In this document: piece after piece, positions 17,463 through 26,760 of the stretch | Layout: each line of letters opens with the position of its first letter | Numbering within the stretch: the first letter of the stretch is position 1 | From: Aquicella siphonis | GTDB taxonomy: Bacteria; Pseudomonadota; Gammaproteobacteria; DSM-16500 | DNA: 64,000 nt | Direction of reading: 5' to 3' | Assembly: GCF_902459485.1 (NCBI RefSeq) | Contig: NZ_LR699119.1 | Location: 1,116,001-1,180,000 of the forward strand | Position numbers and translations under genes: made by a program | The notes under the pieces: generated by a model | Databases searched by the model: none | The model's input: only the letters and a program-made list of their open reading frames with translations | Told to the model about the DNA's origin: nothing

Positions 17463-19364
17463 ATGCTTCAAACCATTCGTGAGCATACACAAGGTTGGAT
17501 AGCAGGTACAATTATCACCATTATCATCCTCTCGTTTGCGCTGTGGGGGATACACAGTTATTTCGTTGGCGGGGCGGGCAATGTCAATGTCGCTGAAGTC
17601 AACGGAGTGGAAATCACTAAGGAACAGCTGGCCGTTTCCTATGAGCGATTACGCCGCCAGGTACAACATCAGTTTGGCAGCGGCGGCTCCATTACATCCC
17701 AGGATGAGGCCGCACTCAAGCAGCGGGCAATGCAGGCTTTGATCGATATAGAAGTCCTCAAGCAAGCATCAACCGATCAGGGCTTCCGCGTGTCTGACCG
17801 TCAAATCGATAATTACCTGCAAAGTATGCCGGAATTTCAAGTCAACGGACAGTTTTCACTGGAACGTTTCCAGGAAATCCTGTCATCCACATTACTCTCT
17901 ACAAGTGAATTTCTTGAATTGATCAGGACTAGTCTTCTGGTGGACCAGCCCAAACTGGGATTTGTCTTTACCTCATTTGCCTTGCCGGATGAAAGCGCTG
18001 AAACCATATCGCTGGTTAACCAGGAGCGTGACATCGATTACATCACCATTCCTATTCAATATTTTCTCTCGCAGCCCATTGTCATATCACCCAAGAGCAT
18101 TCAGTCTTATTATGATCAAAACAAGTCGGATTTCATGACGCCTGAACAGGTAAATGTTGAATATATTCAATTGTCATTAAAAGAAATATCGGCAAAATTT
18201 AATCCTACCGAAGTCATGCTTAAAAGTTTTTACAATGAAAATATCAATTCTTATACCCAGCCTACACAATGGAAAATTTCCAGTCTTGAATTTCCAGTTG
18301 CTGCAAATGCTTCTGCCGATGAGGCAAAGCTGGCTGCAAAGAATGCGGCCGCGGCATATGAGGCACTGAAATCAGGCGGGGATCTTGCCAACTCCGCTAG
18401 TCAATATTCGGCTAATCTGGCTAATGAAGGTTGGATGACATTGTCGCAGGTTCCCGCTGAACAACAAAAAGCAGTCTCGGGATTAACCAAGGCGGGCGAG
18501 GTATCCGAACCATTCAAAACCAGCAAGGGCTGGGTTGTAGTCAAGGCTGTTGAAATCCAGGAACCCAAAATGCTCTCATTTGCTGCAGTGAAGGATAAAG
18601 TCAAAGAGGCGTATATCCATCAACATGCGGAAGAAAAGTTTGCTGAACTGCGCGATCAGCTGGCTGATTTGACTTATGAGCATCCCGAATCATTGCAGCT
18701 CGCGGCCAAGACCATGAATCTTCCTATACATACCAGTGAATTATTCACTAAAGACAAGCAAGGCAAGGATATCTCCCAATACAAAAAAGTTCGCGATACC
18801 GCATTTAGCAATGATGTTTTGAACCTGCAAAACAACAGTGATGTAATTCAGTTGAATCCTGAAACACTGGTTGTGATCAGGGTCAAATCACATGTGGCTT
18901 CTTCATTGTTGCCGTTGTCTGAAATATCCAAACAAATTGAAGAGAAATTGAAGTCACAGGAAGCGGAGGCCCGTGCGGCAAAATTTGCTGAAGATTTGCA
19001 GGCCAAGCTGCAATCAGGTTCCGATCCAGAGCAAATTGCGAAAACCTATAAGTTGAAGTGGGTCAAGGCTGGATTTATCGGCCGCTATTCCAATAAGGTT
19101 GATTCAGCTATTCTTGATCTTGCATTCAGGCTGCCAAATCCCGCAGACCAACAAAACAAGGTGTCTTATGGCGCTGCCCGTCTGCCTAACGGTTATGGAC
19201 TTGTTGCTTTGAAATCAGTAAAATCGGGTTCCGTGGCTGATAAAAAACAGCTTTCTGTTTATACGGAACAAATCCAGAATAGCGAAGGGCTGCTTGAATA
19301 TGAACTTTATAAACGCAGTCAGATGGATCATGCTAAAATTAATGTCAACTTGCCTGCGGCCTAA
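17463..19364 (+). CDS. ppiD: Periplasmic folding chaperone PpiD (SurA-N / parvulin)
   Basis: The protein has 633 residues. An uncleaved N-terminal membrane anchor (residues 13-35, IAGTIITIIILSFALWGIHSYF region) places the rest in the periplasm near the Sec translocon, where PpiD helps newly exported proteins fold. A SurA_N-like helical region follows (about 36-200). A parvulin-type domain spans about 265-365 (SANLANEGWMTLSQVP, then SEPFKTSKGWVVVKAVE). The parvulin repeat looks degenerate, as is common in PpiD, so isomerase activity may be weak. GAGCGGAAAG precedes the ATG. The neighbourhood hupB-tRNA-Val-tRNA-Asp-ppiD is conserved in related genomes. Confidence 0.93.
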   Translation: MLQTIREHTQGWIAGTIITIIILSFALWGIHSYFVGGAGNVNVAEVNGVEITKEQLAVSYERLRRQVQHQFGSGGSITSQDEAALKQRAMQALIDIEVLKQASTDQGFRVSDRQIDNYLQSMPEFQVNGQFSLERFQEILSSTLLSTSEFLELIRTSLLVDQPKLGFVFTSFALPDESAETISLVNQERDIDYITIPIQYFLSQPIVISPKSIQSYYDQNKSDFMTPEQVNVEYIQLSLKEISAKFNPTEVMLKSFYNENINSYTQPTQWKISSLEFPVAANASADEAKLAAKNAAAAYEALKSGGDLANSASQYSANLANEGWMTLSQVPAEQQKAVSGLTKAGEVSEPFKTSKGWVVVKAVEIQEPKMLSFAAVKDKVKEAYIHQHAEEKFAELRDQLADLTYEHPESLQLAAKTMNLPIHTSELFTKDKQGKDISQYKKVRDTAFSNDVLNLQNNSDVIQLNPETLVVIRVKSHVASSLLPLSEISKQIEEKLKSQEAEARAAKFAEDLQAKLQSGSDPEQIAKTYKLKWVKAGFIGRYSNKVDSAILDLAFRLPNPADQQNKVSYGAARLPNGYGLVALKSVKSGSVADKKQLSVYTEQIQNSEGLLEYELYKRSQMDHAKINVNLPAA

Positions 19365-19381
19365 TAAATATTAATAATTCA

Positions 19382-20299
19382 ATGCAAAAAAGAATCAAAC
19401 CAACGCTTCTGGTTCATGGCGGTTGCGGGGCAATTCGTAAAGCTGATTTGTCCCCTCGCAAGGAAAAGCAGTTTCACACCGGATTAAGCCGGGCTTTAAA
19501 GCGCGGCTATGAAGTCATCATGTCTAACGGCACCAGCGTCGAAGCGGTTCGTGAAGCAATCATTTGTCTGGAAGACATGTCTTTATTTAATGCGGGATAC
19601 GGTTCAGTCCTGACTGAGAAAGGTACGATAGAATGCGATGCCGCGATTATGGATGGCTCGTCGCTGCAAGCGGGAGCGGCAGCGGGATTGTCACGCATAC
19701 AAAACCCCATATGCCTGGCCGAAAAAATCCTGATGGAATCAGAACATGTCTTGCTGATAGGACCACAGGCGGAACAATTTGCCAGAACATCAGGAATGAA
19801 GCTGATACCGCAAAACGCACTAATTACACCCAGGCAATTCCAGCGTTGGAAAAAGCTTAAAACCAAACCGCATTCCGAACGCGATGAATATGAAAAACAT
19901 GGTACAGTGGGCGCCGTTGCCTTGGATCAATTTGGCAATCTGGCCGCGGGTACATCGACGGGAGGTATCATGCACAAGAAGCCAGGCAGAGTAGGTGATT
20001 CTCCCATTATTGGAGCGGGTACTTACGCGGATAATGAAACCTGTGCCCTATCTGTAACCGGGGTGGGCGAATACTTCATTCGCATGTCACTGGCGTACGA
20101 TGTTTGTGCGCAAATGAAATACAAACATTATACCCTGAAACGTGCCTCGACTGCCGCAATCAAGCGTCTTACGAAATGGGGAGGCACGGGAGGAATCATT
20201 AGCCTGGATAGACAAGGCCATGCTGCCATGATTTTCAATACAGAGGGAATGTACCGTGGCATGATACAAGGTAAGGAAGCGCATACCTATATTTACTAG
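19382..20299 (+). CDS. iaaA: Isoaspartyl peptidase / L-asparaginase, Ntn-hydrolase type
   Basis: The protein has 305 residues. The family hydrolyses isoaspartyl dipeptides and asparagine after autocleavage into alpha and beta chains. The cleavage and nucleophile site is Thr175 in HGTVGAVALD, and substrate-binding residues are visible in GTSTGG, GRVGDSP and GAGTYAD. The N-terminus has LLVHGGCGAI and FNAGYGSVL. No signal peptide is seen, so it acts in the cytoplasm. It starts 17 bp after ppiD and may be cotranscribed with it. It would help recycle age-damaged Asp/Asn residues, which fits its place next to the proteostasis genes. Confidence 0.92.
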   Translation: MQKRIKPTLLVHGGCGAIRKADLSPRKEKQFHTGLSRALKRGYEVIMSNGTSVEAVREAIICLEDMSLFNAGYGSVLTEKGTIECDAAIMDGSSLQAGAAAGLSRIQNPICLAEKILMESEHVLLIGPQAEQFARTSGMKLIPQNALITPRQFQRWKKLKTKPHSERDEYEKHGTVGAVALDQFGNLAAGTSTGGIMHKKPGRVGDSPIIGAGTYADNETCALSVTGVGEYFIRMSLAYDVCAQMKYKHYTLKRASTAAIKRLTKWGGTGGIISLDRQGHAAMIFNTEGMYRGMIQGKEAHTYIY

Positions 20300-20343
20300 G
20301 CAACGGCCGCGTATTTACTTTACTAGCAACGTACGGTTAGCAT

Positions 20344-20970
20344 TTATCCGCGTTTTCGGAATGCCGATCCCCAGGCGTTAAAAAGCGCTTTTCCCGACTC
20401 TCTTCGGTCAACCTGGAAAAAGCAGCGATGCATGTCAATTATTTCAAAATAAGGTTCGGCTGCTTCAACAATGTCCCGGGCTTTCAGGTTGGGCGGAGGT
20501 CTGACTCCGGTTTCGGCGCTAATCTCGTTTGCCTGATCTTGACTGCATGCAATGTTTATCCACCAGCCTTTATCATGGAGGAGGGAGGCAATATGGCGAG
20601 CAAAGAGGTGTCTTGCCTCTGATGTTTCCATAAAATGGAATACAGCGCTATCAAATACAGCATCAAATTGCGGAAGAGACTGCCACTCACGCATGAAGTC
20701 CAGTGTTTTGAATTGCAAAGTCAAATCCAGTGCGGATGTCAGTTTTTTCGCTTGTTCAATGGCAGTTGAGGAAATATCCACGGCGGTGACATGGTACCCT
20801 GCTTCCGCCAGCCATCTGGCATTGGTTCCGTAACCACAGCCGATTTCGAGGACATGCGCATTTTTATGAATATAAGCAGTGAATAAACGCTGCATTTCTA
20901 TATCCGGCTTGCCGCGCTCCCATGGGGTGTCATGTTCACGATAGCGATGGTCCCAGTTCTGATTTTGCAT
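20344..20970 (-). CDS. Class I SAM-dependent methyltransferase
   Basis: The protein has 208 residues. Motif I is LEIGCGYGTNARWLAEAGY, followed by the acidic end of strand 2 in VTAVDISSTAIEQAKK and by DAVFDSAVFHF. The N-terminal W-D-x-R-Y/TPWERGKPD pattern is typical of thiopurine/tellurite-type small-molecule methyltransferases. It probably methylates a small thiol, metalloid or xenobiotic. It lies 18 bp downstream of the deoxyribosyltransferase-like gene and may be the last gene of a dnaE transcript. The substrate is not predictable from the sequence. Confidence 0.85.
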   Translation of the reverse strand: MQNQNWDHRYREHDTPWERGKPDIEMQRLFTAYIHKNAHVLEIGCGYGTNARWLAEAGYHVTAVDISSTAIEQAKKLTSALDLTLQFKTLDFMREWQSLPQFDAVFDSAVFHFMETSEARHLFARHIASLLHDKGWWINIACSQDQANEISAETGVRPPPNLKARDIVEAAEPYFEIIDMHRCFFQVDRRESGKALFNAWGSAFRKRG

Positions 20971-20988
20971 AGAATAACTCCATTTGTT

Positions 20989-21600
20989 TCAGGATGAGGG
21001 ATTAATGCTTTTTATCCTGATACTCAAATCAATGTTGCTCATTAAGACTTCCTGCATGGGAATGTCATACGTCAGCTGATTTTCATGATAATAACGCATG
21101 GATTCGTGAATTTGTTCGATACTCTTGATGGGCATAGAGCGATTGTTGACTGCTGTGTTAATCCAGCTGGCGCCTTCAGCCAGGTTTTCGGCCACGCAAT
21201 CACTGAGTGATTCTATGAATGGATGAATCCAGTTTTCAACACGCGTACCCAAAAGAGAAGTGACGGATTTGTTATAGTGGGTATTTTTCGGCGATAAAGT
21301 GATGACAGGAATAGCATTCAGCTTGGCCCACATCATTTCCGCGCCTACGCCCAATCCGCAGCGGCCTCGCGCATCCACAAACACGAAGTTGCAACAATAG
21401 ACTTGCAGCATGTCGCGCCCAAATACAGAGCGCTGATCAGATAAGTCATCCGAGCGTAAGGCAGGGTTCAGTATGGAAATTTCGTAATCGCTTAACAGTT
21501 CTTTCAAGTTGCCGATATCTTGCTCACTCCAGTGGGAATCATTTTCTTCATGTGCTTTCTGTATGCTTCCGGCGAGATAGATTGCAATTTTTTTCTTCAT
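20989..21600 (-). CDS. Nucleoside 2-deoxyribosyltransferase-like protein
   Basis: The protein has 203 residues. The N-terminus MKKKIAIYLAGSIQKA, the middle SVFGRDMLQVYCCNFVFVD and the following GLGVGAEMMWAKLNAIPVI match the layout of the nucleoside 2-deoxyribosyltransferase fold (YLAGP, RD-hydrophobic, GxGVExxxA). In that family the Glu of GAEM would be the nucleophile. The enzymes swap bases between deoxyribonucleosides or hydrolyse modified nucleotides. The last 60 residues are an unrecognised helical extension. It starts 33 bp after dnaE on the same strand, a neighbour that would make sense for a nucleotide-pool enzyme. The enzymatic assignment is tentative. Confidence 0.65.
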   Translation of the reverse strand: MKKKIAIYLAGSIQKAHEENDSHWSEQDIGNLKELLSDYEISILNPALRSDDLSDQRSVFGRDMLQVYCCNFVFVDARGRCGLGVGAEMMWAKLNAIPVITLSPKNTHYNKSVTSLLGTRVENWIHPFIESLSDCVAENLAEGASWINTAVNNRSMPIKSIEQIHESMRYYHENQLTYDIPMQEVLMSNIDLSIRIKSINPSS

Positions 21601-21633
21601 GTTTAACTTCTCTTATGAATATTAAGCAATTGT

Positions 21634-24600
21634 CTAATAGATAAACTCAATATCTTCCACGGTTAGATTATCCCGAATGGCCGCGAGCAGTGCTTCATTG
21701 GGTTTGACCAGCCAGGCGCTGCCCAAACGTACATCAGCCTGAATATTACCGCGCAGACAGCGAATAATGACAGAACATCCTCCGCCAGTATACTTGCACA
21801 AGAGTTGCTTCAGGTGTTGAACATCCAATTGTCTTGCTGGCGGCAGATGGATACGTAACTGTTTGGCAAAGCGCTCTCGTGCCTGGTCTAGCGTGAAAAG
21901 GTCACGAGCGACAACGCGGGGACTATTGCTAAAATCGTCCATGCTGACTTCGCCTTCAACAATCAGTATCTGGTCTTCTGTCAGCAGCGGCCGGTATTTC
22001 TGATAAGCTTCGCTAAAACAGATTACTTCAATTTGCGTCGCGCCATCGTCCAGCGCGAAAATGCCGATGCGGTCACCGCGCTTGGTCTGGCGGGTCCGAA
22101 TGTTCGCTACTATGCCCGCGATCCTGGCAGTCTTATGCTCGCCGGGGTGCAGTTCTGAAATACGGCAAGTCGTAAAATGAGAAAGTTCATTCAGATAGCG
22201 CCGCAGGGGATGTCCCGTGAGGTAGAATCCCAGGGTTTCCTTTTCGCCCTGTAGCTGGACTTCATCCGGCCAGGGCGGCGTGTCAACATACTGGGGCGAG
22301 TTGGCGCTGGATAAGCTTCCAAGCAGATCGTGTTGTCCATAGGTTTGATTATGTAATGCCTGTTCGGCATGCTGCAATGCCTGGTTCAGTGAGGCGAGCA
22401 AGGAAGCGCGATGCGTGCCCAACGCATCAAAGCAGCCAGACTTGATAAGAGCCTCCAGCACCCGCCGATTGATTTTTCGCAAGTCAACACGCTGGCAAAA
22501 ATCAAATAAATCCCTGAACGGACCGGCTTCCCGCCTTGCGGCAATCAGGTTTTCGATGGCCGCCGCGCCTACTCCCTTGATTGCGCCCAGGCCATACATC
22601 AAGTGGTGATCATCAATGACATTAAAGAAATAATCACTGCTATTGATATCGGGCGGCGAGACATGCAGCTTCATGTCTTGGCATTCATCCAGCAGAATAA
22701 TGACTTTTTCAGTTCTGTCCATATCCGAAGACAAGACCGCGGCCATGAATGCGGCAGGGTGGTGGGCTTTCAGCCATGCTGTCTGATAGGCGATCAAAGC
22801 GTAGGAGGCGGAGTGAGATTTATTGAATCCATAACCGGCGAATTTTTCCATCAAATCAAAAATCTGGTTGGCCAATTCCGCGCTTATTCCGTTAGCTTGA
22901 GCGCCGGCGCAGAAAATTTCGCGCTGTTTTGCCATTTCTTCTGGCTTTTTCTTCCCCATGGCGCGGCGCAAAATATCCGCGGCACCCAGGGTATAATTGG
23001 CGAGGACCTGGGCGATTTGCATGACTTGCTCTTGATACAGGATGACGCCATACGTAGGACGCAGAACCGGTTCCAGCCTGGGATGCGGATACGTGACTTT
23101 CGCGCGGCCATGTTTACGGTTGATGAAATCATCCACCATGCCTGATTGCAGAGGGCCGGGTCGAAAAAGTGCAACAAGCGCGATCAAATCCTCAAAACAA
23201 TCTGGCTGCAGGCGTTTGATCAAATCACGCATGCCATGCGATTCAAGTTGAAACACGGCGGTTGATTTACAGGCTTTCAATAATTTGAATGTCTGGGTAT
23301 CGTCCAGCGGAATCAGGCTGATATCGATGGGAGGCTGTTTCTGGCTGCTTCGGGACTGATTGATGACGCGCAAGGCCCGGTCAATAATGGTGAGTGTTTT
23401 TAAACCTAAAAAATCGAATTTGACTAGTCCTATGGATTCAACATCATCCTTGTCAAACTGCGTCACGGGATGAGCGGCATCATTGGCTTCGCAGTATAGC
23501 GGTACAAAATCAGTCAGCTTGCCTGGAGCAATGACGATACCGCCCGCGTGTTTTCCAACATTACGCGTAATACCCTCCAGTTTGCGTGCGAGATCAATCA
23601 GTGTGCGCACCTCTTCTTCCTGTTCATACCGTTCGCGCAGCAAAGGCTCCTGTTCCAGCGCTTTCTCGAGTGTCATGCCGATTTCAAACGGAATCAGCTT
23701 GGCGATTTTATCCACATAACCGTAACCGAGCGCGAGTACACGCCCGACGTCGCGTACGACGGCTTTTGCCGCCATGGTGCCGTAGGTGATGATTTGCGAT
23801 ACGCTGTCATGGCCGTGTTTGTTCATGACGTATTCAATGACACGGTCACGGCCTTCCATGCAAAAATCAATATCAAAGTCCGGCATGGAGACGCGTTCAG
23901 GATTAAGAAAACGTTCAAAAAGCAGCTCCAGAGCCAGCGGATCCAGATCTGTAATTTTAAGCGCATACGCCACCAGCGATCCTGGGCCTGAACCGCGGCC
24001 AGGGCCAACAGGTATGCCATTTTCTTTAGACCACTTGGTAAAATCAGCGACAATGAGAAAATATCCCGCGAATCCCATTTCATTGATGACTTTCAATTCT
24101 CTTTCCAGTCGGCGGTCGTACGCTTCACGGTTCAGGGGCAGGTCTTTGGAACGGTTGCCGCCCAGGGTTTTCAGGCGTTCATCCAGACCTTTTCTTGCGC
24201 TTACATCTAGAAATGTCTCGGCATTATAGCCTTCAGGAACCGGAAAGTGCGGAAGTTTGCTCTTTCCCAGGGAAAATGTCACATTGCAGCGTTTGGCAAT
24301 TTCAACCGAATTGATCAGGGACTCCGGTAAGTCAGCAAATAAATCCAGCATTTCCTGCTGGCTGCGCAGATATTGCTGGTCAGTGTAACAGTGAGGCCGC
24401 TGCGGATCGTTGAGTGTCATCCCTTCCTGTATGCATACTCGCGCTTCGTGAGCCTCGTAATCTTCTTTTTCCAGAAAGCGCACATCATTGGTGGCGACAA
24501 TCGGGATGGACAGGGCTTCCGCGAGACTGACCGCTTCCTGGATGTATTCATTTTCCTGTGGTTTTCCGATGCGGCTGATTTCAATGTAAAACCGTTCAGG

Positions 24601-25083
24601 AAAAAGGCTGCTCCAGCTGGAAAGACAAGCTTTGGCCGATTCCCGGTCTTGCGACAGCATGGCCATCCCCGCATCCCCTTCCATGCCGCCGGATAGAGCG
24701 ATCAAGCCATTTGACAGCGATGTTAGCCAGGCTTTCCGAACTACCGGTTTGCCGGCATCGGTTTGCCCGTGAAGATAACTTTTGGAAACCAGCTTCAAGA
24801 GATTTTTATAACCCTCCTGGTTTTGACACAATAGGGTAAGGCGGGAGGCGCCTGAAGGATGGGCGGATTCAATCCACAAATCAACGCCAATCAATGGCTT
24901 GATCCCGGATTTGATCGCTGTCTGATAAAATTTTACCATGCCGTAAAGATTAGAGAGATCCGTAATAGCGATGGCTGGCATGGCATAAGCCGCAACTTTT
25001 TCCATAAGGGCAGGAATGGTCAATAAACCATCACTTAAAGAATATTCCGTATGTATGCGTAAATGAATGAAATTGGGTTCCAT
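21634..25083 (-). CDS. dnaE: DNA polymerase III subunit alpha
   Basis: The protein has 1149 residues, close to the 1160 of E. coli. It is the replicative polymerase of the chromosome. The N-terminal PHP domain starts FIHLRIHTEYSLSDG. The C-family polymerase core contains GPGRGSGPGSLVAYAL and the catalytic PDFDIDF segment, and a helix-hairpin-helix region follows (LGAIKGVGAAAIENL). An OB-fold (TARIAGIVANIRTRQTKRG) and the tau-binding C-terminus close the protein. The length and order are those of DnaE1, not of the error-prone DnaE2. It seems to head a small minus-strand operon with the two genes downstream. The usual neighbours accA-tilS lie on the other side, divergently. Confidence 0.98.
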   Translation of the reverse strand: MEPNFIHLRIHTEYSLSDGLLTIPALMEKVAAYAMPAIAITDLSNLYGMVKFYQTAIKSGIKPLIGVDLWIESAHPSGASRLTLLCQNQEGYKNLLKLVSKSYLHGQTDAGKPVVRKAWLTSLSNGLIALSGGMEGDAGMAMLSQDRESAKACLSSWSSLFPERFYIEISRIGKPQENEYIQEAVSLAEALSIPIVATNDVRFLEKEDYEAHEARVCIQEGMTLNDPQRPHCYTDQQYLRSQQEMLDLFADLPESLINSVEIAKRCNVTFSLGKSKLPHFPVPEGYNAETFLDVSARKGLDERLKTLGGNRSKDLPLNREAYDRRLERELKVINEMGFAGYFLIVADFTKWSKENGIPVGPGRGSGPGSLVAYALKITDLDPLALELLFERFLNPERVSMPDFDIDFCMEGRDRVIEYVMNKHGHDSVSQIITYGTMAAKAVVRDVGRVLALGYGYVDKIAKLIPFEIGMTLEKALEQEPLLRERYEQEEEVRTLIDLARKLEGITRNVGKHAGGIVIAPGKLTDFVPLYCEANDAAHPVTQFDKDDVESIGLVKFDFLGLKTLTIIDRALRVINQSRSSQKQPPIDISLIPLDDTQTFKLLKACKSTAVFQLESHGMRDLIKRLQPDCFEDLIALVALFRPGPLQSGMVDDFINRKHGRAKVTYPHPRLEPVLRPTYGVILYQEQVMQIAQVLANYTLGAADILRRAMGKKKPEEMAKQREIFCAGAQANGISAELANQIFDLMEKFAGYGFNKSHSASYALIAYQTAWLKAHHPAAFMAAVLSSDMDRTEKVIILLDECQDMKLHVSPPDINSSDYFFNVIDDHHLMYGLGAIKGVGAAAIENLIAARREAGPFRDLFDFCQRVDLRKINRRVLEALIKSGCFDALGTHRASLLASLNQALQHAEQALHNQTYGQHDLLGSLSSANSPQYVDTPPWPDEVQLQGEKETLGFYLTGHPLRRYLNELSHFTTCRISELHPGEHKTARIAGIVANIRTRQTKRGDRIGIFALDDGATQIEVICFSEAYQKYRPLLTEDQILIVEGEVSMDDFSNSPRVVARDLFTLDQARERFAKQLRIHLPPARQLDVQHLKQLLCKYTGGGCSVIIRCLRGNIQADVRLGSAWLVKPNEALLAAIRDNLTVEDIEFIY

Positions 25084-25383
25084 AAGAGAAGCATTCCAGC
25101 GCTAGGCAATCAAGCCGTTAAAAAAGATATACCATAACAGTGACCGCATCTTTTTTCTATCATTCAAGTATCTGCAGCGCATGTTGACTCGTTGTCAGCG
25201 GCCAGAAAACCAGTGCTGAGGAAGATTCCGGGCCGGCAGCGATGCCTGACTCGCAAGGTTATGGAAATTATGTAATAATTGTACATGTTCGCAAATGGAT
25301 TGCGCGTAACCCTAGCGCGCTGTGCTCGGCACACCGGATGTCTGATTTGGCAGGAACAACGTATGGATACGAGAGGTGCTTAG
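25084..25383. other. Divergent intergenic region dnaE / cysteine-rich lipoprotein
   Basis: This 300-bp gap must carry the dnaE promoter (minus strand) and the lipoprotein promoter (plus strand). I see no tRNA, strong hairpin or recognisable operator. GAGAGG at 25371-25376 is the ribosome binding site of the lipoprotein gene. Confidence 0.5.
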
Positions 25384-25653
25384 GTGAAAATAAAATTTTT
25401 ATTCCTGGTAGGTTGCATGGGATTGTTATCCGCCTGTAATGCCCTGGATGGAAAATGTGATTATCTGCCGCCCAATAATTGCGGGTGCAGCAACAATCCC
25501 TATGATTCCTCATATTACAATTGTAACTGCCGGCAATATCTTAGGGCGCAGGCCAGACAGGATTTGTATCACTGTGGCGCATGCAGCTGTGTGGGTGATA
25601 CCTGTTCCAACTGCTGGTCATGCGGCAAATACTATCAGTTTAACGATCAATAG
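25384..25653 (+). CDS. Small cysteine-rich lipoprotein, unrecognised
   Basis: The protein has 89 residues and a GTG start (GAGAGG 7 nt upstream). The first 17 residues are a lipoprotein signal peptide with lipobox LSAC. The mature part of about 70 residues contains 12 cysteines including the lipidated one, arranged in short clusters: NCGCS, NCNC, HCGACSC and CSNCWSC. Such density suggests metal binding or a disulfide-stapled surface module. I do not recognise the family. It stands alone between dnaE and accA. A Cys-rich periplasmic or surface lipoprotein could bind copper, zinc or iron-sulfur, but none is demonstrated. Confidence 0.7.
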   Translation: MKIKFLFLVGCMGLLSACNALDGKCDYLPPNNCGCSNNPYDSSYYNCNCRQYLRAQARQDLYHCGACSCVGDTCSNCWSCGKYYQFNDQ

Positions 25654-25806
25654 GCCGCGTGCTTTGATGCCCTGCATTCTGCGTCTACGCATTTTTTTAT
25701 CATGCGGCAATTGAATTTCCGACATGATGATCCCCTCAGTTCCCAGTAGGTTAATCTGCGAGATTTAGGTATCATATCGGCTTTTCGCTAACAAGGTTAG
25801 GGATCC

Positions 25807-26760
25807 ATGAACATCAATTTTCTCGATTTTGAGCAGCCTATTGCAGAGCTTGAGGCTAAGATTCAAGAATTGCGCATGGTAGGCACAGATGCCGATATCA
25901 ATTTAAGCGAAGAAATTCAGCGGTTGGAAACAAAATGCAACCAGTTGATTAAAGAAACGTTTGGCAAGCTGAGTCCTTGGCAGGTCACGCAGCTTGCCCG
26001 GCATCCGCAGCGGCCGCACACTCTGGATTATATCAATCGCATTTTCACGGAATTTGATGAATTAAGCGGCGACAGGATGTTATCCGCCGGCCCATCCATT
26101 GTTGCAGGTATTGCCAGGCTGGAGGGCGCACCCGTCATGGTCATGGGGCATGAAAAAGGCCGCAAGACCCAGGAAAAAATAGAGCGCAACTTTGGCATGC
26201 CTAATCCCGAGGATTATCGTAAGGCCATGCGTTTGATGAAAATGGCGGAACGCTTCAAGCTGCCCGTGTTCACCTTCATCGATACGCCCGGCGCCTATCC
26301 CGGGATAGGGGCGGAAGAGAGAAACCAGAGCGAAGCGATTGCCCGCAACCTCTTCGTGTTGTCCAGGCTGAAAACACCGGTGATTTGTACTGTCATAGGT
26401 GAGGGCGGGTCGGGAGGCGCGCTGGCAGTGGGCGTAGGCGACCGGGTGCTCATGTTGCAATATTCCGTTTATTCGGTGATCTCGCCTGAAGGTTGTGCAT
26501 CCATATTGTGGAAAAGCGCCGAAAAAGCGCCGGATGCGGCGGATGCCATGAATCTGACAGCAGACAGAATCCTTAAGCTGGGACTGGTGGATGATGTGAT
26601 TCCGGAGCCTTTGGGCGGGGCGCACCGCAATTATGATGCAATTGCGCAGTCGATAAAAAAAGAATTACTGCGACATCTTGCCGAACTGCAGTCACTGCCG
26701 CTGACAACACTGCTGGAAGCACGGTACGAGCGCATCATGTCTTATGGTACGAAAGCGTGA
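25807..26760 (+). CDS. accA: Acetyl-CoA carboxylase carboxyltransferase subunit alpha
   Basis: The protein has 317 residues (E. coli 319). With AccD it transfers the carboxyl group from biotin to acetyl-CoA, making malonyl-CoA for fatty-acid synthesis. The N-terminal [19 protein letters not shown], the [20 protein letters not shown] region and the oxyanion-type [10 protein letters not shown] are all typical. The stop codon TGA overlaps the tilS start by one base, so the two are translationally coupled. dnaE-accA-tilS proximity is conserved in gammaproteobacteria, although dnaE is inverted here. Confidence 0.98.
   Translation: MNINFLDFEQPIAELEAKIQELRMVGTDADINLSEEIQRLETKCNQLIKETFGKLSPWQVTQLARHPQRPHTLDYINRIFTEFDELSGDRMLSAGPSIVAGIARLEGAPVMVMGHEKGRKTQEKIERNFGMPNPEDYRKAMRLMKMAERFKLPVFTFIDTPGAYPGIGAEERNQSEAIARNLFVLSRLKTPVICTVIGEGGSGGALAVGVGDRVLMLQYSVYSVISPEGCASILWKSAEKAPDAADAMNLTADRILKLGLVDDVIPEPLGGAHRNYDAIAQSIKKELLRHLAELQSLPLTTLLEARYERIMSYGTKA

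Noticed and set aside
22603-23145. 180-codon plus-strand frame inside dnaE
   Set aside because: It is the antisense shadow of a strongly conserved gene; the translation resembles no protein.
25680-25698. TGCG-TCTA-CGCA followed by seven T after the cysteine-rich lipoprotein gene
   Set aside because: The stem is only four base pairs, too weak to call a terminator with confidence.
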